A stretch of 64,000 bases of DNA, taken from Takifugu bimaculatus (Eukaryota > Chordata > Actinopteri > Tetraodontiformes > Tetraodontidae). The notes beneath the pieces are model-generated. The model saw only the letters and a list, made by a program, of their open reading frames with translations. It did no database searches and was not told the DNA's origin. The stretch spans positions 21,766,213 to 21,830,212 of the forward strand of contig CP034975.1 in assembly GCA_004026145.2 (NCBI GenBank). The letters run 5' to 3'. The stretch's first letter is position 1. Each line of letters starts with the position of its first letter. Positions 35,872 through 48,700 of the stretch are shown here, one piece after another. The translations under genes and the position numbers were made by a program.

Positions 35872-36782
35872 AGTCAACAAAAAATTTAAGAAAATGGACA
35901 TCATGAATCAATGATAGTCTTGATTTGACTTCTCAAAATGAGAGACTGAGGGTTAGCTTTTACCTGCTTGAGTAATGTGTCACTTTTCTACATTAGTGAA
36001 GATCTTCATGGGCAAAGCATTGTGAAAGAAAGAAAAGAAAAAAAGAGCCAGGCAGGGACTGGTAGGCTTTTTCATATTTCAGAAAAATATGTTTCGTAAC
36101 ACATTGGTAATGTAAATAATGAGGCAAAGTATAGATTGGGACTCATTTGTGTGTAAACACAAAAATGGTTAAATCAGGCTAAAGAAATTACACCTCTTTT
36201 CAAATGACCTTTAAAAAGTGGTCATATGGCTAAACTGAAGATTTTTTTTCCTGCAATAAGTTTAAATATCACTTTGATTGTTTTAAAAACACTGATATAA
36301 ATGTTGTGTCCCTCCATGTTTGCTGACTCCCTTAAACAGTACAGATACATGGACACTACTGCTGTCTAAAACCTCAAACTACAGAAAACAGTTTCTATTT
36401 CAGCTCCTGCTGCTGTTGTGGAGTTCAGGGTCAACGTCAGCCTGCTACTGTTTGTGCCATCTCCAACAGGTTCTTGGTGTCCTTTATTCCCTTCCTTTGT
36501 AAAGCCCAGTCATAACTGTGAAAGGGAGACAGAGGACCAGCAAAAAATACTCCTGTTACATATATTCCAAACCCATTTCTATCACTTCTAACCTCTGTGG
36601 AAATACTATAATGATAATAGCAGAGGCAGAGTTTGTATAGGATTCTATTTTAAAATAAAGATATGACACATTTATGTGTATTCCTACAGACATCAATCCA
36701 TTTTCTGTTTGATTTAAAAATGAAAAAAGCTGCTTATTACTAATGACTCCATCCCAGCAGGCAATGGGTGAAATATAGAGGG
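35872..36782. other. Gene-free spacer
   Basis: No recognisable feature. Confidence 0.5.
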
Positions 36783-36845
36783 CACTCACTCACTCACTCA
36801 CTCACTCACTCACTCACTCACTCACTCACTCACTCACTCACTCAC
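36783..36845. repeat. (ACTC)n microsatellite
   Basis: About fifteen uninterrupted CACT/ACTC units. Confidence 0.97.
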
Positions 36846-37011
36846 AGAGAGAGAAAGAGAGCACGTGAAAGAGAGAGCACCCTCAAAGGCATGGGAGAAC
36901 ATGCATAGAACACAATCAATAAGATCCAGCACCTTTTTTCTGGAGAGACTGGTCCCAGCTATCAATACCTCTGCTCTAAAGATTAAAAATGAATTATGAA
37001 AGCATATAACA

Positions 37012-37165
37012 TGGTATTGGTAGCTCAGTCTGAGCGGCGGAGGATTCCTAGTTCAAGCTCAGGATGCAGACCAAAAATTGGAAAAGAGTGCTGGTAGCAG
37101 GAGAGGTGCCAGGACACCTTCAGAGTACTGATCCTTTGTGAGATCAATAAATTATATCTTCATCT
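37012..37165 (+). mobile_element. tRNA-derived SINE-like sequence
   Basis: A box-like TAGCTCAGTCTGA (37021-37033) and B box-like AGTTCAAGCTC (37050-37060) are spaced as in a tRNA promoter. About 80 bp of non-tRNA body follows, then a tail TTTGTGAGATCAATAAATTATATCTT resembling the shared LINE/SINE tail at 18753-18810 (opposite strand). The acceptor-stem folding of a true tRNA is not evident, so it is not called a tRNA gene. Confidence 0.55.
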
Positions 37166-38954
37166 AGATATCATGTATTTATATTAATTGAGAGCAAAAC
37201 TTGGAAAAGTAGGACAAAATATTAAAAGGATGAACATGGCCACAACAGAATATTGACCAAAGATTTAAGGATACATTTGCAAAAAAAGTACAATTGAAAT
37301 ATATACAGATGTTATGTTTGAACAAAGGAAGAAGACAAAAAGAGAAGATAGAAATGGAGAGACATTTATAAGTCAGTATGGTACCTGGGACCCTGAATCA
37401 TCACAGATTTTGGGGGAAAAATATGTTAGCTGTTGTCCTGTGTATTCATGCTAGCAATAACATGACCAAAACAATACACGGCATAAGGAGGCCACATTAT
37501 CATATTACTTAGAAAAAACATCCAAGCATTTATTTTTAAAGAATAATATAAAGTTAATTTGGGAGCTGCAGTGATGTTGATGGTGACTCAGGCAGGCTAC
37601 GGTGGGTTATGGGAGCAGAGCCTGAAGAAAATATCATGGAACTCTAATCCAGTGATCTTCTGAACTGCAAGGGGAGTTTTATTTTGATGTAATCTGGGAT
37701 CTCCTGAATTCAGCTGTGCATTGACTGATTCCCTAGCTTTCTTACCTTGTTTTAGGGGGGAAAATTTGTTCTGTATTTTCCCTTAATTCAACAGCCCAGT
37801 TTGATTATTTAAATCAGATGTAAGTGGGTCAGATGTAAATCCTGTCATACTCAGTGTAAATACTAAAGACTTTTTTCACCAACTTTATTCACCAAGTGTC
37901 AAATGAAATGCAAAATCTTCTACTTCTTTGTCCCCAGAAACAATTGAGTTTTAAAGCTGCATACACAGCAGACATTGACATCTTTGCATGACAATAAATC
38001 CCCTAAAATAATAATCCTTAAATAATAAAATGTGGACTGCTCCTGGGGTATTTTATGGATAAGGTTTCTCTTTTACATCTGAAAGAAAGCAAAGAAAAGC
38101 TTTTAGCACAGTAGATAAGAAAAGGGAATTACAAATTCAATGCAGAATTCATAATGTTGCCGATCTACATACAATCACTTAAAATAATATAAATGGAGAA
38201 ATTGACTAATAGTTGTTTTTGGTATAAAACAAATGATTGTGACACATGGGGACAATGTAAAATATATAAGTGTCATTTATTCTGTGCTAATACTTGCTCA
38301 AATATTTCTGTCACATTAATTTATGCGTTTCTTGCATAAATTATTCAGGAAGTCAAATTTGGTGGCTGGAGATAAGAGCTGCAACAGTCTTGGCTTAGTC
38401 TAAATCTGCAGTAAGTTATTCTTCTCCCTTGCCTTCATTTTACAGTATATTTAATGTAGTTATGCATTAATTTATGATTGTACCTAGGATCAATTTGAGC
38501 CATTTTCAACTTTATTCATATGGCATAAGTTACAGTCAAGACAGTCACTATAAATTCAGAACAGGACATCCCAGCAACCAAAGACAAGAAAACCTCTCTT
38601 TCACTGGAAAAAACCTTTGAGCAGGATCACTCTCATATGAGCAGAACCTTCCACTGATCGGTAGAAAAGGAACATGCACCCATAATGACATGTCATTACA
38701 AAGAAACCCACTAATTAAAGGAATTGAGTTGACATGTCTGTGGGAGAGTGAAGCAGCAGTATTTTATGGATTCAGTGACGCATAAGCAAAAATTGAACCA
38801 CAGAAATATTGATGTTTTTTAACCATATGCACATGTGGCATTACATTTATGCCAGTCCATTATTTTCTCAGGCTTTCAGCTAATTTACAGCCTTCTTCCC
38901 TTGGCCAAAGTAACAATTAATTTCTGTTGCTCACAGAATTTGGGATGGCATGTT

Positions 38955-38993
38955 CACACACACACACATACACGCACGCACACACACACACAC
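38955..38993. repeat. Imperfect (CA)n microsatellite
   Basis: CA repeats interrupted by TACACGCACG. Confidence 0.95.
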
Positions 38994-39879
38994 CAGAATA
39001 TATTCATCTGTGGTTTTGCTCTGGAGCACTATTTCTCCCTGAAATTCTGCAGCTTTGAAAAACTAAGTTTGCTGACTCTCCTCCTTCTCTACAACACCAG
39101 ATCGTCAACAGCCCTGCTGTTTGAAGAGCAGCAGACAGAAAATACAAACAGTGACTCCGTGCGCCAGGTCATCAGACAAGCTATTCACTGATCATCCCTT
39201 CAAGAAATAGACCAAATCTTGCTTAACAGCAATCTTCAGGCCACACTTCATCATCAATATTCATTCAGAGACTCTCAGTCTGCAGAGGAAGTAAAAAAAA
39301 TGGTGTCTGCTTATGGTCACACCACACAGGAAAAAATGTTATAGCTGCAGGTCTATAAAAATTCTTAATGCAGCCCTTTCTATAGGTGATATATGGGGAA
39401 ATATGTAAAAATTTCAATTTGCATCAGTTGTATTTTATTATTTGGGGAATATAACAACCCAACAGCAGTTAATGAATTCATCTAAACATGCAGCTTTAGC
39501 ATAGAGTATTGGAATACCTACTTTAATTGTGGATTTATTGCAATCAGTAGTTATCATTGGCATATACTGTACATTAACAATCTTGTGCACTCTTAAATTT
39601 AATTTCAATGGATTTTTTCTCAACATACTATAGAGCAGAGCTGGAAGAACTATTTACAGTCAGTTGCATATATTAACTTATTGTAGTTTATGGTCGGAAG
39701 GTTAGAAGACTGTCATCCTGAAATGCACCAATTTACGTTTGAAATGGAATCCTTAGAAACCTATAGAATTATCCTCTTTATGAAAGGTACTACTGTGCAA
39801 CTTGCTGTCTGAAATGGGTTTGTTTGTGGCTAATAACGACTGACAATGTAGGGAAGCATACAAGGTTAGTAGCAGAGTA

Positions 39880-39941
39880 GCTGGTGCTGCTGCTCCTGCT
39901 GTTGTTGCTGCTACTGTTGCCGCTGCTGTTGCTGCTGTGCT
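39880..39941. repeat. Imperfect (CTG)n tract
   Basis: CTG/TTG/CCG triplets read as poly-leucine in one frame. Low complexity, not a gene. Confidence 0.85.
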
Positions 39942-40764
39942 TTACATCTCACTCTTTCCCTTTTTGGCAAGATGCACATTCCTGGATAATCCTGTTTGCT
40001 TTAGCACACAACCCATTAAGTGGTTCTCTTCTTGGGCTTACAGCACTGTGGGCCATATCTATGTGCACAAAGTCCTACAAAAGGAATTTTGATAGTTGAT
40101 GATTTTGAAATTTCTCATCTTGGGACCACTGTACTTGGACCCCTACAATTCCAACATACTGCTGTAGACTTGCCGTGATCAACATTTATATTAATGTATT
40201 TTCAGGTTAGCATGACAGAAGTACTCTTCCTAATCTTTTGTATAGTCTATGGCAGCAATCCAATAATCCAGTCTTTCAGCTTTCCACAATTTATGCATTT
40301 ATTTTTCATTTCTGATTAAAAAATATCATCTTTCTTATCATCTAAACATCTTTTAAGTGGTTTTTAAGAGTGGCTTTTCAGTAGATAGTATATTATCTAA
40401 TTACAAATCAGCATATTGATTCAACTTTATCATTACACGATAATAACAATGAAATGAAGTTTGCATCCAACCAGAAGTGAACCAGAAGCAGTCATTACTC
40501 ACATACAATGGGGTGCAGAATGATGTATTACAAAATGATTTTTTTGGCTAGAAAGCATTGAGGTAGATCAGTCCAGGGGGTTAGAATATCATTTTGTGTG
40601 AATGTATGTGTAATGTGGGGTGGGGTCTTTCAGTGGAAAGTTCAGTTTGGAGCTGTGGAGAAAAAGCTGTTCCAGAACCTGCTTCTGATCTGGGATTGGG
40701 GGGAGGGGAAGTCCTGCAGCAACTTCTAGAAAAGAGCAGGGCAAAGAGACAGAATGGCAAGATT

Positions 40765-41686
40765 CATCCATCCATCCATCCATCCATCCATCCTTCCTCT
40801 ACCGCTTATCCGGGGTTGGGTCACGGGGGCAGCAGCCTAAGAGGAGAAGCCCAGACTTCCCTCTCCCCAGCTACTTCTTCCAGCTCATCCGGGGGGATCC
40901 CCAGGCGTTCCCAGACCAGTCGAGAGACATAGTCTCTCCTACGTGTGCTGGGTCTTCCCGGGGGTCTCCTACCGGACAGACATGCCCTGAACACCTCACC
41001 AGGGAGGCGCCCAGGGGGCATCCTAACTAGGTGCCCAAGCCACCTCATCTGGCTCCTCTCAATGCGGAGGAGCAGCGGCTCTACTCCGAGCTCCTCCCGG
41101 ATGGCAGAGCTTCTCACCCTATCTCTAAGGGAGAGCCCAGCCACCCATACGGAGGAAGCTCATTTCAGCGGCTTGTACCCGTGATCTTGTTCTTTTGGTC
41201 ATTACCCAAAGCTCATGACCATAGGTGAGGGTAGGAACGTAGATCAACTGGTAAATCGAGAGCTTCGCCTTTCGGCTCAGCTCCGGACCGGTGCAGAGTC
41301 CGTGTTACTGCGGATGCCGCACCAATCCGCCTGTCGATCTCCTGCTCCATTCTTCCCTCACTCGTGAACAAGACCCCGAGGTACTTGAATTCCTCCACTT
41401 GGGGCAGGATCTCCTCCTTGACCCGGAGAAGGCACTCCACCTTTTCCCGGTTGAGAAGCATGGCCTCGGATTTGGAGGTGCTGATTTTCATCCCAGCCGC
41501 TTCACATGCGGCGGCAAACCGATCCAGTGATCGTTGGAGGTCACAGGCTGATGACGCCAACAGGACCACATCATTTGCAAAAAGCAGAGACCCGATCCTG
41601 AGGTCACCAAACTGAACCCCCTCAACACCATGACTGCACCTAGAAATTCTGTCCATAAAAATTATGAACAGAATCAGTGACAAAGG
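40765..41686 (-). mobile_element. Rex3 (RTE clade) LINE, 5' truncated, copy A
   Basis: On the minus strand it ends with the tandem GATG-type tail (ATCC repeats on the plus strand, 40765-40793) that marks Rex3 3' ends. It is strongly similar in order and wording to the second copy at 57025-58940. It is truncated inside the RT domain at about 41686, where it abuts plus-strand L2 sequence. Only the RT palm/thumb and C-terminal region remain. Confidence 0.88.
40821..41686 (-). pseudogene. Rex3 reverse transcriptase C-terminal part, inactive
   Basis: Minus-strand pieces: DRISRCSHGVEGVQFGDL, then the catalytic box reading FANDVVLLAS instead of FADDVVLLAS, so one catalytic Asp has become Asn. Then come SLDRFAAACEAAGMKIS, the EEFKYLGVLFTSEGRMEQEI thumb block, and a frameshift/deletion near 41280 before the arm. 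The frame resumes at about 41144 with GLSLRDRVRSSAIREELGVE, RSQMRWLGHLVRM and a Pro/Arg-rich end. Endonuclease and fingers are absent. Confidence 0.85.
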
Positions 41687-42376
41687 GTTATTATCATAGA
41701 CAGACAAATGATCATACTTAGGGGGTCGTCTAATCATTAGGTTAACATCTTAGTTGTGCTGCTATAGGCCGAGGCTGCTGGGGTCCAGAAACATGATCAC
41801 CTGACAGGCCTCTGTCACTGGGTCATGGTTTCCTCTCCTCTCCTCTCCTTTCTTCTCCTTTCCTCCTCCTCATCAAGCAGACTAGTTATACTGATTCCTG
41901 TGTAGTTTTTCTGCCCCCCCCTTCTCTATTCATTTACAGGTATTGCCGCCTTCAGAGCTGCATGACGACCTCCGGCCCCGCTGACCCGCTGTATAAATAC
42001 TGTATTTTTGTGTGTGTTTCTGTGCTCTGTGCGTCCTAAGTCAAGAATCTCCTCTCTCTCTTTCTTGGCTCTCCTTACGACAAGAGAACGAAACAGACGA
42101 AATCCGGCTCTCGGGGGCGATCTCTCTCGGTCCTCTCCTCTCTCTCCTCTCCTCTCCTCGCCTCTCCTCTCCTCTCCATCCCCCCCCCCCAAATCAGCAG
42201 GAGGGTCCCCCTACATGAGCTGGTCCTGCTTCCAAGTTTCTTCCTGTTAAAGGGGGTTTTCCTTGCCACTATTGCTTTTTGTCTGGGGTTTTAGGCCCTG
42301 GGTTCTGACAAGCGCCTTGTTTGAAACAATTTTGATTGTATAAGACGCTATATAAATAAAGACTGATTGATTAATT
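41687..42376 (+). mobile_element. L2-type LINE 3' UTR (plus strand), first of two stacked copies
   Basis: Begins within the region equivalent to the L2 ORF end/3' UTR (TAGGGGGTCGTCTAATCATTAGG). It contains the CCTCT-rich tract (42121-42178) and CATCAGCAGGAGGGTCCCCC-like wording, and ends with ACAATTTTGATTGTATAAGA...AAAGACTGATTGATTAATTGATTGAT. A small duplication of TTTGTTTGAAAC distinguishes its tail. Confidence 0.85.
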
Positions 42377-42383
42377 GATTGAT

Positions 42384-43650
42384 CACTCTAGATGGTATCT
42401 CATTAACATCTAGTCTCTCTGTGAGGAATCTAGGAGTAACTTTTGATCAAAATCTCTCTTTCAACTCACACATTAAAATAGTCTCTAGAAGTGCCTTTTT
42501 TCACCTGAGGAACATCACAAAGATTAGGAAGCTACTGGCGCGACATGATGCTGAAAAGTTAATTCATGTTTTTGTTACTTCCAGGCTGGACTATTGTAAT
42601 TCTTTATTATCAGGGTGTCCAAACAACTCTTTAAGAAGCCTCCAGTTGATCCAAAATGCTGCAGCCAGAGTTCTGACAGGTATTGACAAAAGAGATCACA
42701 TAACTCCTGTAATGGTGTCTCTTCATTGGCTGCCCGTTAAATTTAGAATAATTTTTAAAACCCTTCTTTTGACCTACAAGGTCCTCAGAGGCCTAGCTCC
42801 ATCCTACCTGGAGGAGCTAGTGATACCTTATCAGCCCAATAGACCGCTCCGCTCTCAGAATGCTGGTGTACTTGTGGTTCCCAGAGTTTCTAGGAGTAGA
42901 ATGGGTTCATTTACAGGTATCGCCGCCTCCGGCCCCGCTGACCCGCTGTATAGTGTATCTCCTCTCAAGGCCTGCAAGAAGATTTTGTCTACTGGGATTT
43001 CTCCTGTTCTGTAGAGGTAGAGCGGAGGTTCAGTAGTCGTGGCGAGCCACCCAAGAGAGACTGTGATTGGGAACCATCATCTTAGCTATGCTGTTATAGA
43101 CCGATCACCTGACAGGCCTCTATCACCCCACTGGGTCATGGTTTCCTCTCCTTTCCTCTCCTTTCCTCCTCCTCATCAAGCAGACTAGTTATGCTGATTC
43201 TTGTGTAGTTTTTCTGCCCCCCCCCCTCTATTTATTTACAGGTATCACCGTCTTCAGAGCTGCATGATGACCTCCGGCCCCGCTGACCCATTGTATAGTG
43301 TATTTTTGTGTATGTTTCTGTGCTCTGTGCCTCTCCTCTCCTCTTCTCTCCTCTCCTCTCCTCTCCTCTCCTCTCCTCTCCTCTCCTCTCCTCTCCTCCC
43401 CCCCTTCTCCTTCTCCTCACCCCCTCCTTCTCCTCTCCTCTCCTCTCCTCTCTCTTTACCCAGCTGGCCATCAGCAGGAGGGTCCCCCTACATGAGCTTG
43501 GTCCTGCTCAAGGTTTCTTCCTGTTAAAAGGGAGTTTTCCCTTGCCACTGTTGCTTGTCTGGAGTTAGGCCCTGGGGTTCTGGAAAGCGCCTTGAAACAA
43601 TTTTGATTGTATAAGATGCTAGATAAATAAAGATTGATTTGATTTGACTA
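42384..43650 (+). mobile_element. L2-type LINE, 5' truncated, second stacked copy
   Basis: Starts in the RT C-terminal coding region immediately after the tail of the previous copy. It continues through a rearranged 3' UTR in which a GGTATCGCCGCCTCCGGCCC segment appears early and again later. It includes a CTCCT-repeat tract (43325-43395) and ends in the AAAGATTGATTTGATTTGA tail. Confidence 0.88.
42390..43014 (+). pseudogene. L2 reverse transcriptase C-terminal fragment
   Basis: An open frame of about 205 codons. It starts at DGISLTSSLSVRNLGVTFDQ, just downstream of the RT catalytic core, then the conserved FFHLRNITKIRKLL, VTSRLDYCNSLL, NAAARVLTG, LHWLPVKFRI, YKVLRGLAPSYL and PLRSQNAGVLVVPRV blocks of the L2/CR1 C-terminal region. 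After SRSRMGS the normal ending is replaced by out-of-place 3' UTR sequence giving an aberrant tail. No RT catalytic residues are present. Confidence 0.88.
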
Positions 43651-45649
43651 CTATTTAATTACAGTATCAGCAAAGAGACTGGTTCAGATGAGGGAACATT
43701 TGATTTGTCTTTCAGACCCACTATATGTGTTTTTTGCATCAGCACTTATTTCAAAAACATGAAGTGAAGTCTCCTCACGAGATTCACAATGGCATACTAT
43801 GCCCACTCCAGGAAGTGAAACCATTGTTTTAGTGTAATAGGGATCACAAGAGTATTCATGCATGCCTATGTATGCCTGGATGCACTTACTGCCATGCTAT
43901 GACTGCAGTTTATATTAGAGAACAAAGAGAGGTAAGAAAAGGTTGCTGGAGGAGCATTCTTTCAAGAGAGGAAATCATTTAGTGATGATGCCCTCATCCA
44001 GAGAGTATGGGATAAGGTTGAGAGCTGAACTCTTGCTTTTCTCTCTCTTTTTTTCATCCTATCAATAAAAGACAGTTGCAAGAAAAACGGGACTCTAATA
44101 TTGATACTTTTGAGGCTAAATAATGTATTAGACTTTCTTCCCATTGGGTCCTGGCATGGTCATGTTGCATTTATGCCTGCCAGATTATAGTTTAAATGAG
44201 GTCTACCAATCCAAAGTTCTTAGATGACCAATGAAGGGAAGAATAAGATGGTAAATGTTTCCTGAAAACACCTGGTGGTAAAATATATAGGCTATACTTT
44301 ATTGTTTGGACAGTTTTTAATTATTTGTCCACTGCTGTCAGTACAGGCTGAGATGTCCCTGCATGAAGTCAGACAGACTGGTGTGAATCACTGCACTCTT
44401 TCATTTCAGCTTAGTTTTCTCCATCAACCTTAAGGCAAACATCTGTCTTCTGGTCTGGTAAGTGCTACATTATGTCACAAGTATGCTTTTAATGGCTCAC
44501 CACAGGAAAATGGCAGTTTTGAAACAGAGCTGGCTAAATGTCAGCATTGCATCTGTGTGAACCCAAAAATGTGTACTTTTCACTATGGTCCATTCCCAAT
44601 TGTGCAATACTTTATATTTTTTCTGCCTTATATGTTTCCTCAAATTTTAGAGCCAGTCAGAGCAGACAGTTTAGCGGTCTTGTACACCAGTCAGTAAGGG
44701 TTTTGTCAGTATGGAAAGGTAGCTGACAAATGCTCATGATTTCCATCTGCAGACAATCACACAGATGCAAACTACTTACAATGTAGGACATGTTACTTTA
44801 AGTGATACTAGATGGTTAAAACAAATGCCCAGACTGGTTTAACTTTGGACTAGGATGGCATTATACCACTCCCTCAGTGAAACACTCCATTTGTACACAC
44901 TTTTTTAACACAACCTGAAAACAGTTTTATCGTAGATACTGCAGAAATTCTTGAACGCACCTCCCTTCCCTCCACTTTCTGATGCATGTGCGCAAGATAG
45001 CCACGTGCCCTTATCCTCACTTTCACACCTCCTCCATGTGCTCTGTGGCCTGCAGCACCTCATCTAACACCCTTTTTTGGGTCCTGGAAAATGAACACAA
45101 CAGCCGCTGAGGGGGTTAAAGCCCAGCTTATCCCCCACACATTATCCTAGAAAGAGCATCATGTTAAAATTAAGAATCCATAAAGACCCACACATTTTTT
45201 GTCTATATCTTCGATGGAAAACAAATCAAGCGGAAAGAGAATACATCTGCTCAATTCTTGTGTGTACAGTTCAGAAATTAACAGTTCTTTTGTGCATTAA
45301 CATTCATATTACAGGGTTAACATGGCATCTTGTGTTATATATCTGGAATTTCAAGTGATAAATCTCATAATTTCTGTTTTGTTATTTAGATGAAATGTTA
45401 AGCCTTCTCAATATAATCTCCTTAGATATTATACAAAGCTTACGGCAAAGTATACTAGGCGGGGCTTGTTAATCACAAAATAGGGTTGAGGTTTCTAAAC
45501 ATTTAGTACAATATCGAGAAAACAGTTACATGATCAAGGCCAGGTACGTACATAAGTGGTCGTATATAGTTCCTTCAATTTCATTCGAGTAATGTCTGAT
45601 TTTCAGCCAAGCTGCTTGCTTTTAAAGATACAGTTTGATCACGTATTTG
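43651..45649. other. Gene-free spacer
   Basis: No recognised feature. Confidence 0.5.
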
Positions 45650-45796
45650 TCATTCCGCTGTCATTTTTTACTGTATGTTTTAGCATGTGCCTAATAATAC
45701 GGTGCACCTTATGTATGTTTTAAATACAGATATAGCACCCATAACTTAGACTGCGCCTTTTAATACAGTGCGCCTTATGGTCGTGAAAATACGGTA
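45650..45796 (+). mobile_element. 3' terminal fragment of the pogo element family
   Basis: Near-identical to 35735-35871: ATTTTTTACTGTATGTTT, AATAATACGGTGCACCTTAT and the complete right terminal repeat TTATGGTCGTGAAAATACGG followed by A. The left part is missing. Confidence 0.9.
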
Positions 45797-48700
45797 AAAT
45801 GAACTCCCCTCTCAGATTATAACCCCATTCCTGCTGAAAAACAATTTTGGAATATTTAGAATAAGTAGATTATTTATTGATACATGATTTGTACTGTATG
45901 AAAATGAGCCAGGTAAGTGAAATTTAAAGTTTTTGAGTTTAAGAAGAGCAAATTTGTGTGATTTCTATAACCAACATTAAAATGATTCTTATGGTTCTTT
46001 TCTTCAGTATGGATAGTGATTGTACTGTATATTTGTAAGTATTGCCCCAAACCTCTGCACAATAATGTAAATATGATAAAATCAGTGAAATGTAGAGAAT
46101 ATGGAGTGATTTCTGGCCCAGAATGTGTTTTGCTTTACTCAGACCTGAAATACTTCCTATTATTTTGTCATCAATTATTACACCAATAGCCCTGATTTAA
46201 ATTGTCTTTTAATATCCACCCCATCTATTTGCATCTGTACTTATGTATTCCTTTAGCAATTTCCAAATAAAATGAATTTGCCTTCACTTAAATTTAGTGG
46301 TAATTTGTTTCTCAAAGCAAATTTTCAGTTTGTAAATTTTGGTCAAGGTTAGCGTAAACCCCCACAATAAATAAATAAAAACTAATTCAAACAATTTTGT
46401 ACTGTGTACTTACCCCTGGGGGAAGCCACAGCAATGTCCAATTGATTGTGTTGAAAAGTAAATACACACAGTAATAGTTACTATGTAGCTTATGTTTGTA
46501 TATTGGCTTTGCTCTTGTGTGAATAATAATTGCATACGCTGTATCACTGGGAACATCATTTGATGGGGTGCTTTTGGACTACTAAATATGAATCCTCTAA
46601 AATATTGATTAAATCTTAGAAGAAAACCACACAAGAACAGTTTTAAAGTGGTAACAGTAGATGTAGACACAACTAAGGTAAAAGCAGCAGGAGCAAAAAA
46701 ATTCAACATGGCAGCAGAGTTCGGTCTTTTTCAGTTTCATTGTATATGCAGAAAAGTTTAAGTATAAAAACGGTGGAATCAACCAGCAAAATCAACAGTC
46801 AAAGGGCAAACTCCCTGTGGAATCTGGAACAAAACCAACAATGAATGAGCTTTTCACTTGCCTATTATCGACATTTCCTGAAATTTTCATCAAAATCTAT
46901 TCATATCTTTTTAGGTATTTTGCAAACTAGCAGACAGACACTGGCTGTCACATGACCTCCTTGGCAGTGGTAAAAATAAAACCTGTTGTCACCTTTGTAA
47001 TGCCTGGCTGAAGATGGAGAGACTGAGATTATGGATAAACAACAGACCTATCTATGATTTAATAAGATCTGAAAATACTAAATGATATATTTACAGTGTA
47101 AATTATTTCAAATCAAAATATGGTAAGCTGAACTCTTCTGAGGCTTCTATGATGTCATGACTGTGCAGCTAAATGGATGTTTGTTCTGGGTTTCAAAGCA
47201 TCTCTTTTGGACAAAATATTCTGTGTAGTGACAACACGGTCAAGCACAACTTCTTTGCTCTGTGATCTGACTGTAATAAGTCCTGCATCTGTTTAGCATC
47301 TCCCCTCCACCTTCTGCTGTACATTCATCTTTCAACAGGCTCATCCCACCTCTGAACATATGGTCCTGACTGATCAACGTCACAACTTAATTCTGATGGA
47401 TAATCTCCTTGTCTGTGTGAAGCAAAGATTAGTGGGATATTTATGAGATTTCATCACGTTTGAATTCATGTGGACAACTTTTGCCCTCTTGTAGCACATG
47501 TGCAGCCATTACTTAAAGGCAACATGCTGGGTGTCAACACATTTATAGTTGTGGTACAAAATTTCTACACGTGCAGCATCTTTTTTAGGGTAGTGTTGAA
47601 TCACTTTTACTGTAACCAGGCCACACGATGCTGGGTTTCCACCTGAAACAGCCATTTACTAATGCTAATATTTATTAGATTCCTGTATGCATATTTATTA
47701 TATTCAACAAAATGTTTAAGTCTAAATCTAAGGCTTTTAAAATTTCATAATCAACAACAGCCCATCTGTCAATTTCCCTGCAGTGAAGCAAATTTACATA
47801 TTAAAGATTCAGAGGTTTTCCACTATATTCTGTACCAGTTTATATTGGCAAACTACAATAAAATAACATTCCTACATAATCTCCATCACACATATGACAC
47901 AAACCTTTACATATGTTCCAGTTTACATTGTTTTCTTTATTCTGCAGTTTTTGGCATTCTTCACTGCTCTGGCCTGAGTGATGATGTTTTGCGATTAAAA
48001 GATCCATACAAATGGTTGCTCTGAGATCATTTGTCTTCTGATTCGAGCACCAGCTCTCATACTTGTTATTTTTGGAACTTCGCTACCACAAAACAGCCAA
48101 GTGTGTAAAAAAGAGTGTATGTTTGTTCATACATTCCCCATTAACCAGCTTGATGCAGAAAAGCACTTCCAAAATTAATGAAATTCTCTTGGATATCAGT
48201 AATTCTCACTTTAGCATATTAAATTCATTTTATCAGACTCATTCAAAAACTTTAAGCTGTGAAACATCTTTGTGTTTGACAACCAGCTGGTGCCCATACT
48301 CTATCAGAATGATTAATGCCTTATTTTCAAATAAAGCTGTACCACAGAGGGAGGTGACTGAGAGTTGAAGCTTCAGCGGGTCCATAATGGATCAGAAGTA
48401 ATTTTACTTAATAGGTTGATTAATGGTGCTCGCCCATGTTCCTACATGCATCTTCCCAATTCTAAAGTTGAACAAGATAATGAATGTTGTCTAATTTAAT
48501 AAACATCAGTTTTAGCATTTTGCACATTTTTACAGCAGTCTTGAAATTGTTCTATTGCTCTAGGCTATATAAACTGTGTTTCAGTGATTCAAGTCAGAGC
48601 AATCTAAGAAATTACTGCAAAATAGCTACTGGTCAAATTGAACCGTAACACTGCAGGTGAAAAAGGCTGTACATATCTTTAATTACTGTCCATTTATCTT

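Larger units (their letters stand above)
37166..40764. other. Gene-free spacer with simple repeats
   Basis: No gene recognised. Apart from the CA repeat and the GCT-rich tract listed separately, the sequence is AT-rich and apparently unique. Confidence 0.5.

Noticed and set aside
36783..36845. Possible CRISPR-like regular repeat
   Set aside because: It is a plain tetranucleotide microsatellite with no spacers, in a vertebrate-type genome.
37015..37090. Genuine tRNA gene
   Set aside because: A and B box-like words are present, but I could not build acceptor and anticodon stems. The LINE-like tail favours a SINE.
39884..40099. Leucine-rich frame resembling a signal peptide or membrane segment
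   Set aside because: The leucines come from a CTG/TTG triplet repeat, and nothing recognisable follows.
43201..43568. Overlapping Ser/Leu/Pro repeat frames (also 50328-50702, 54989-55288)
   Set aside because: These are translations of the CTCCT tract of L2 3' UTRs in several frames.
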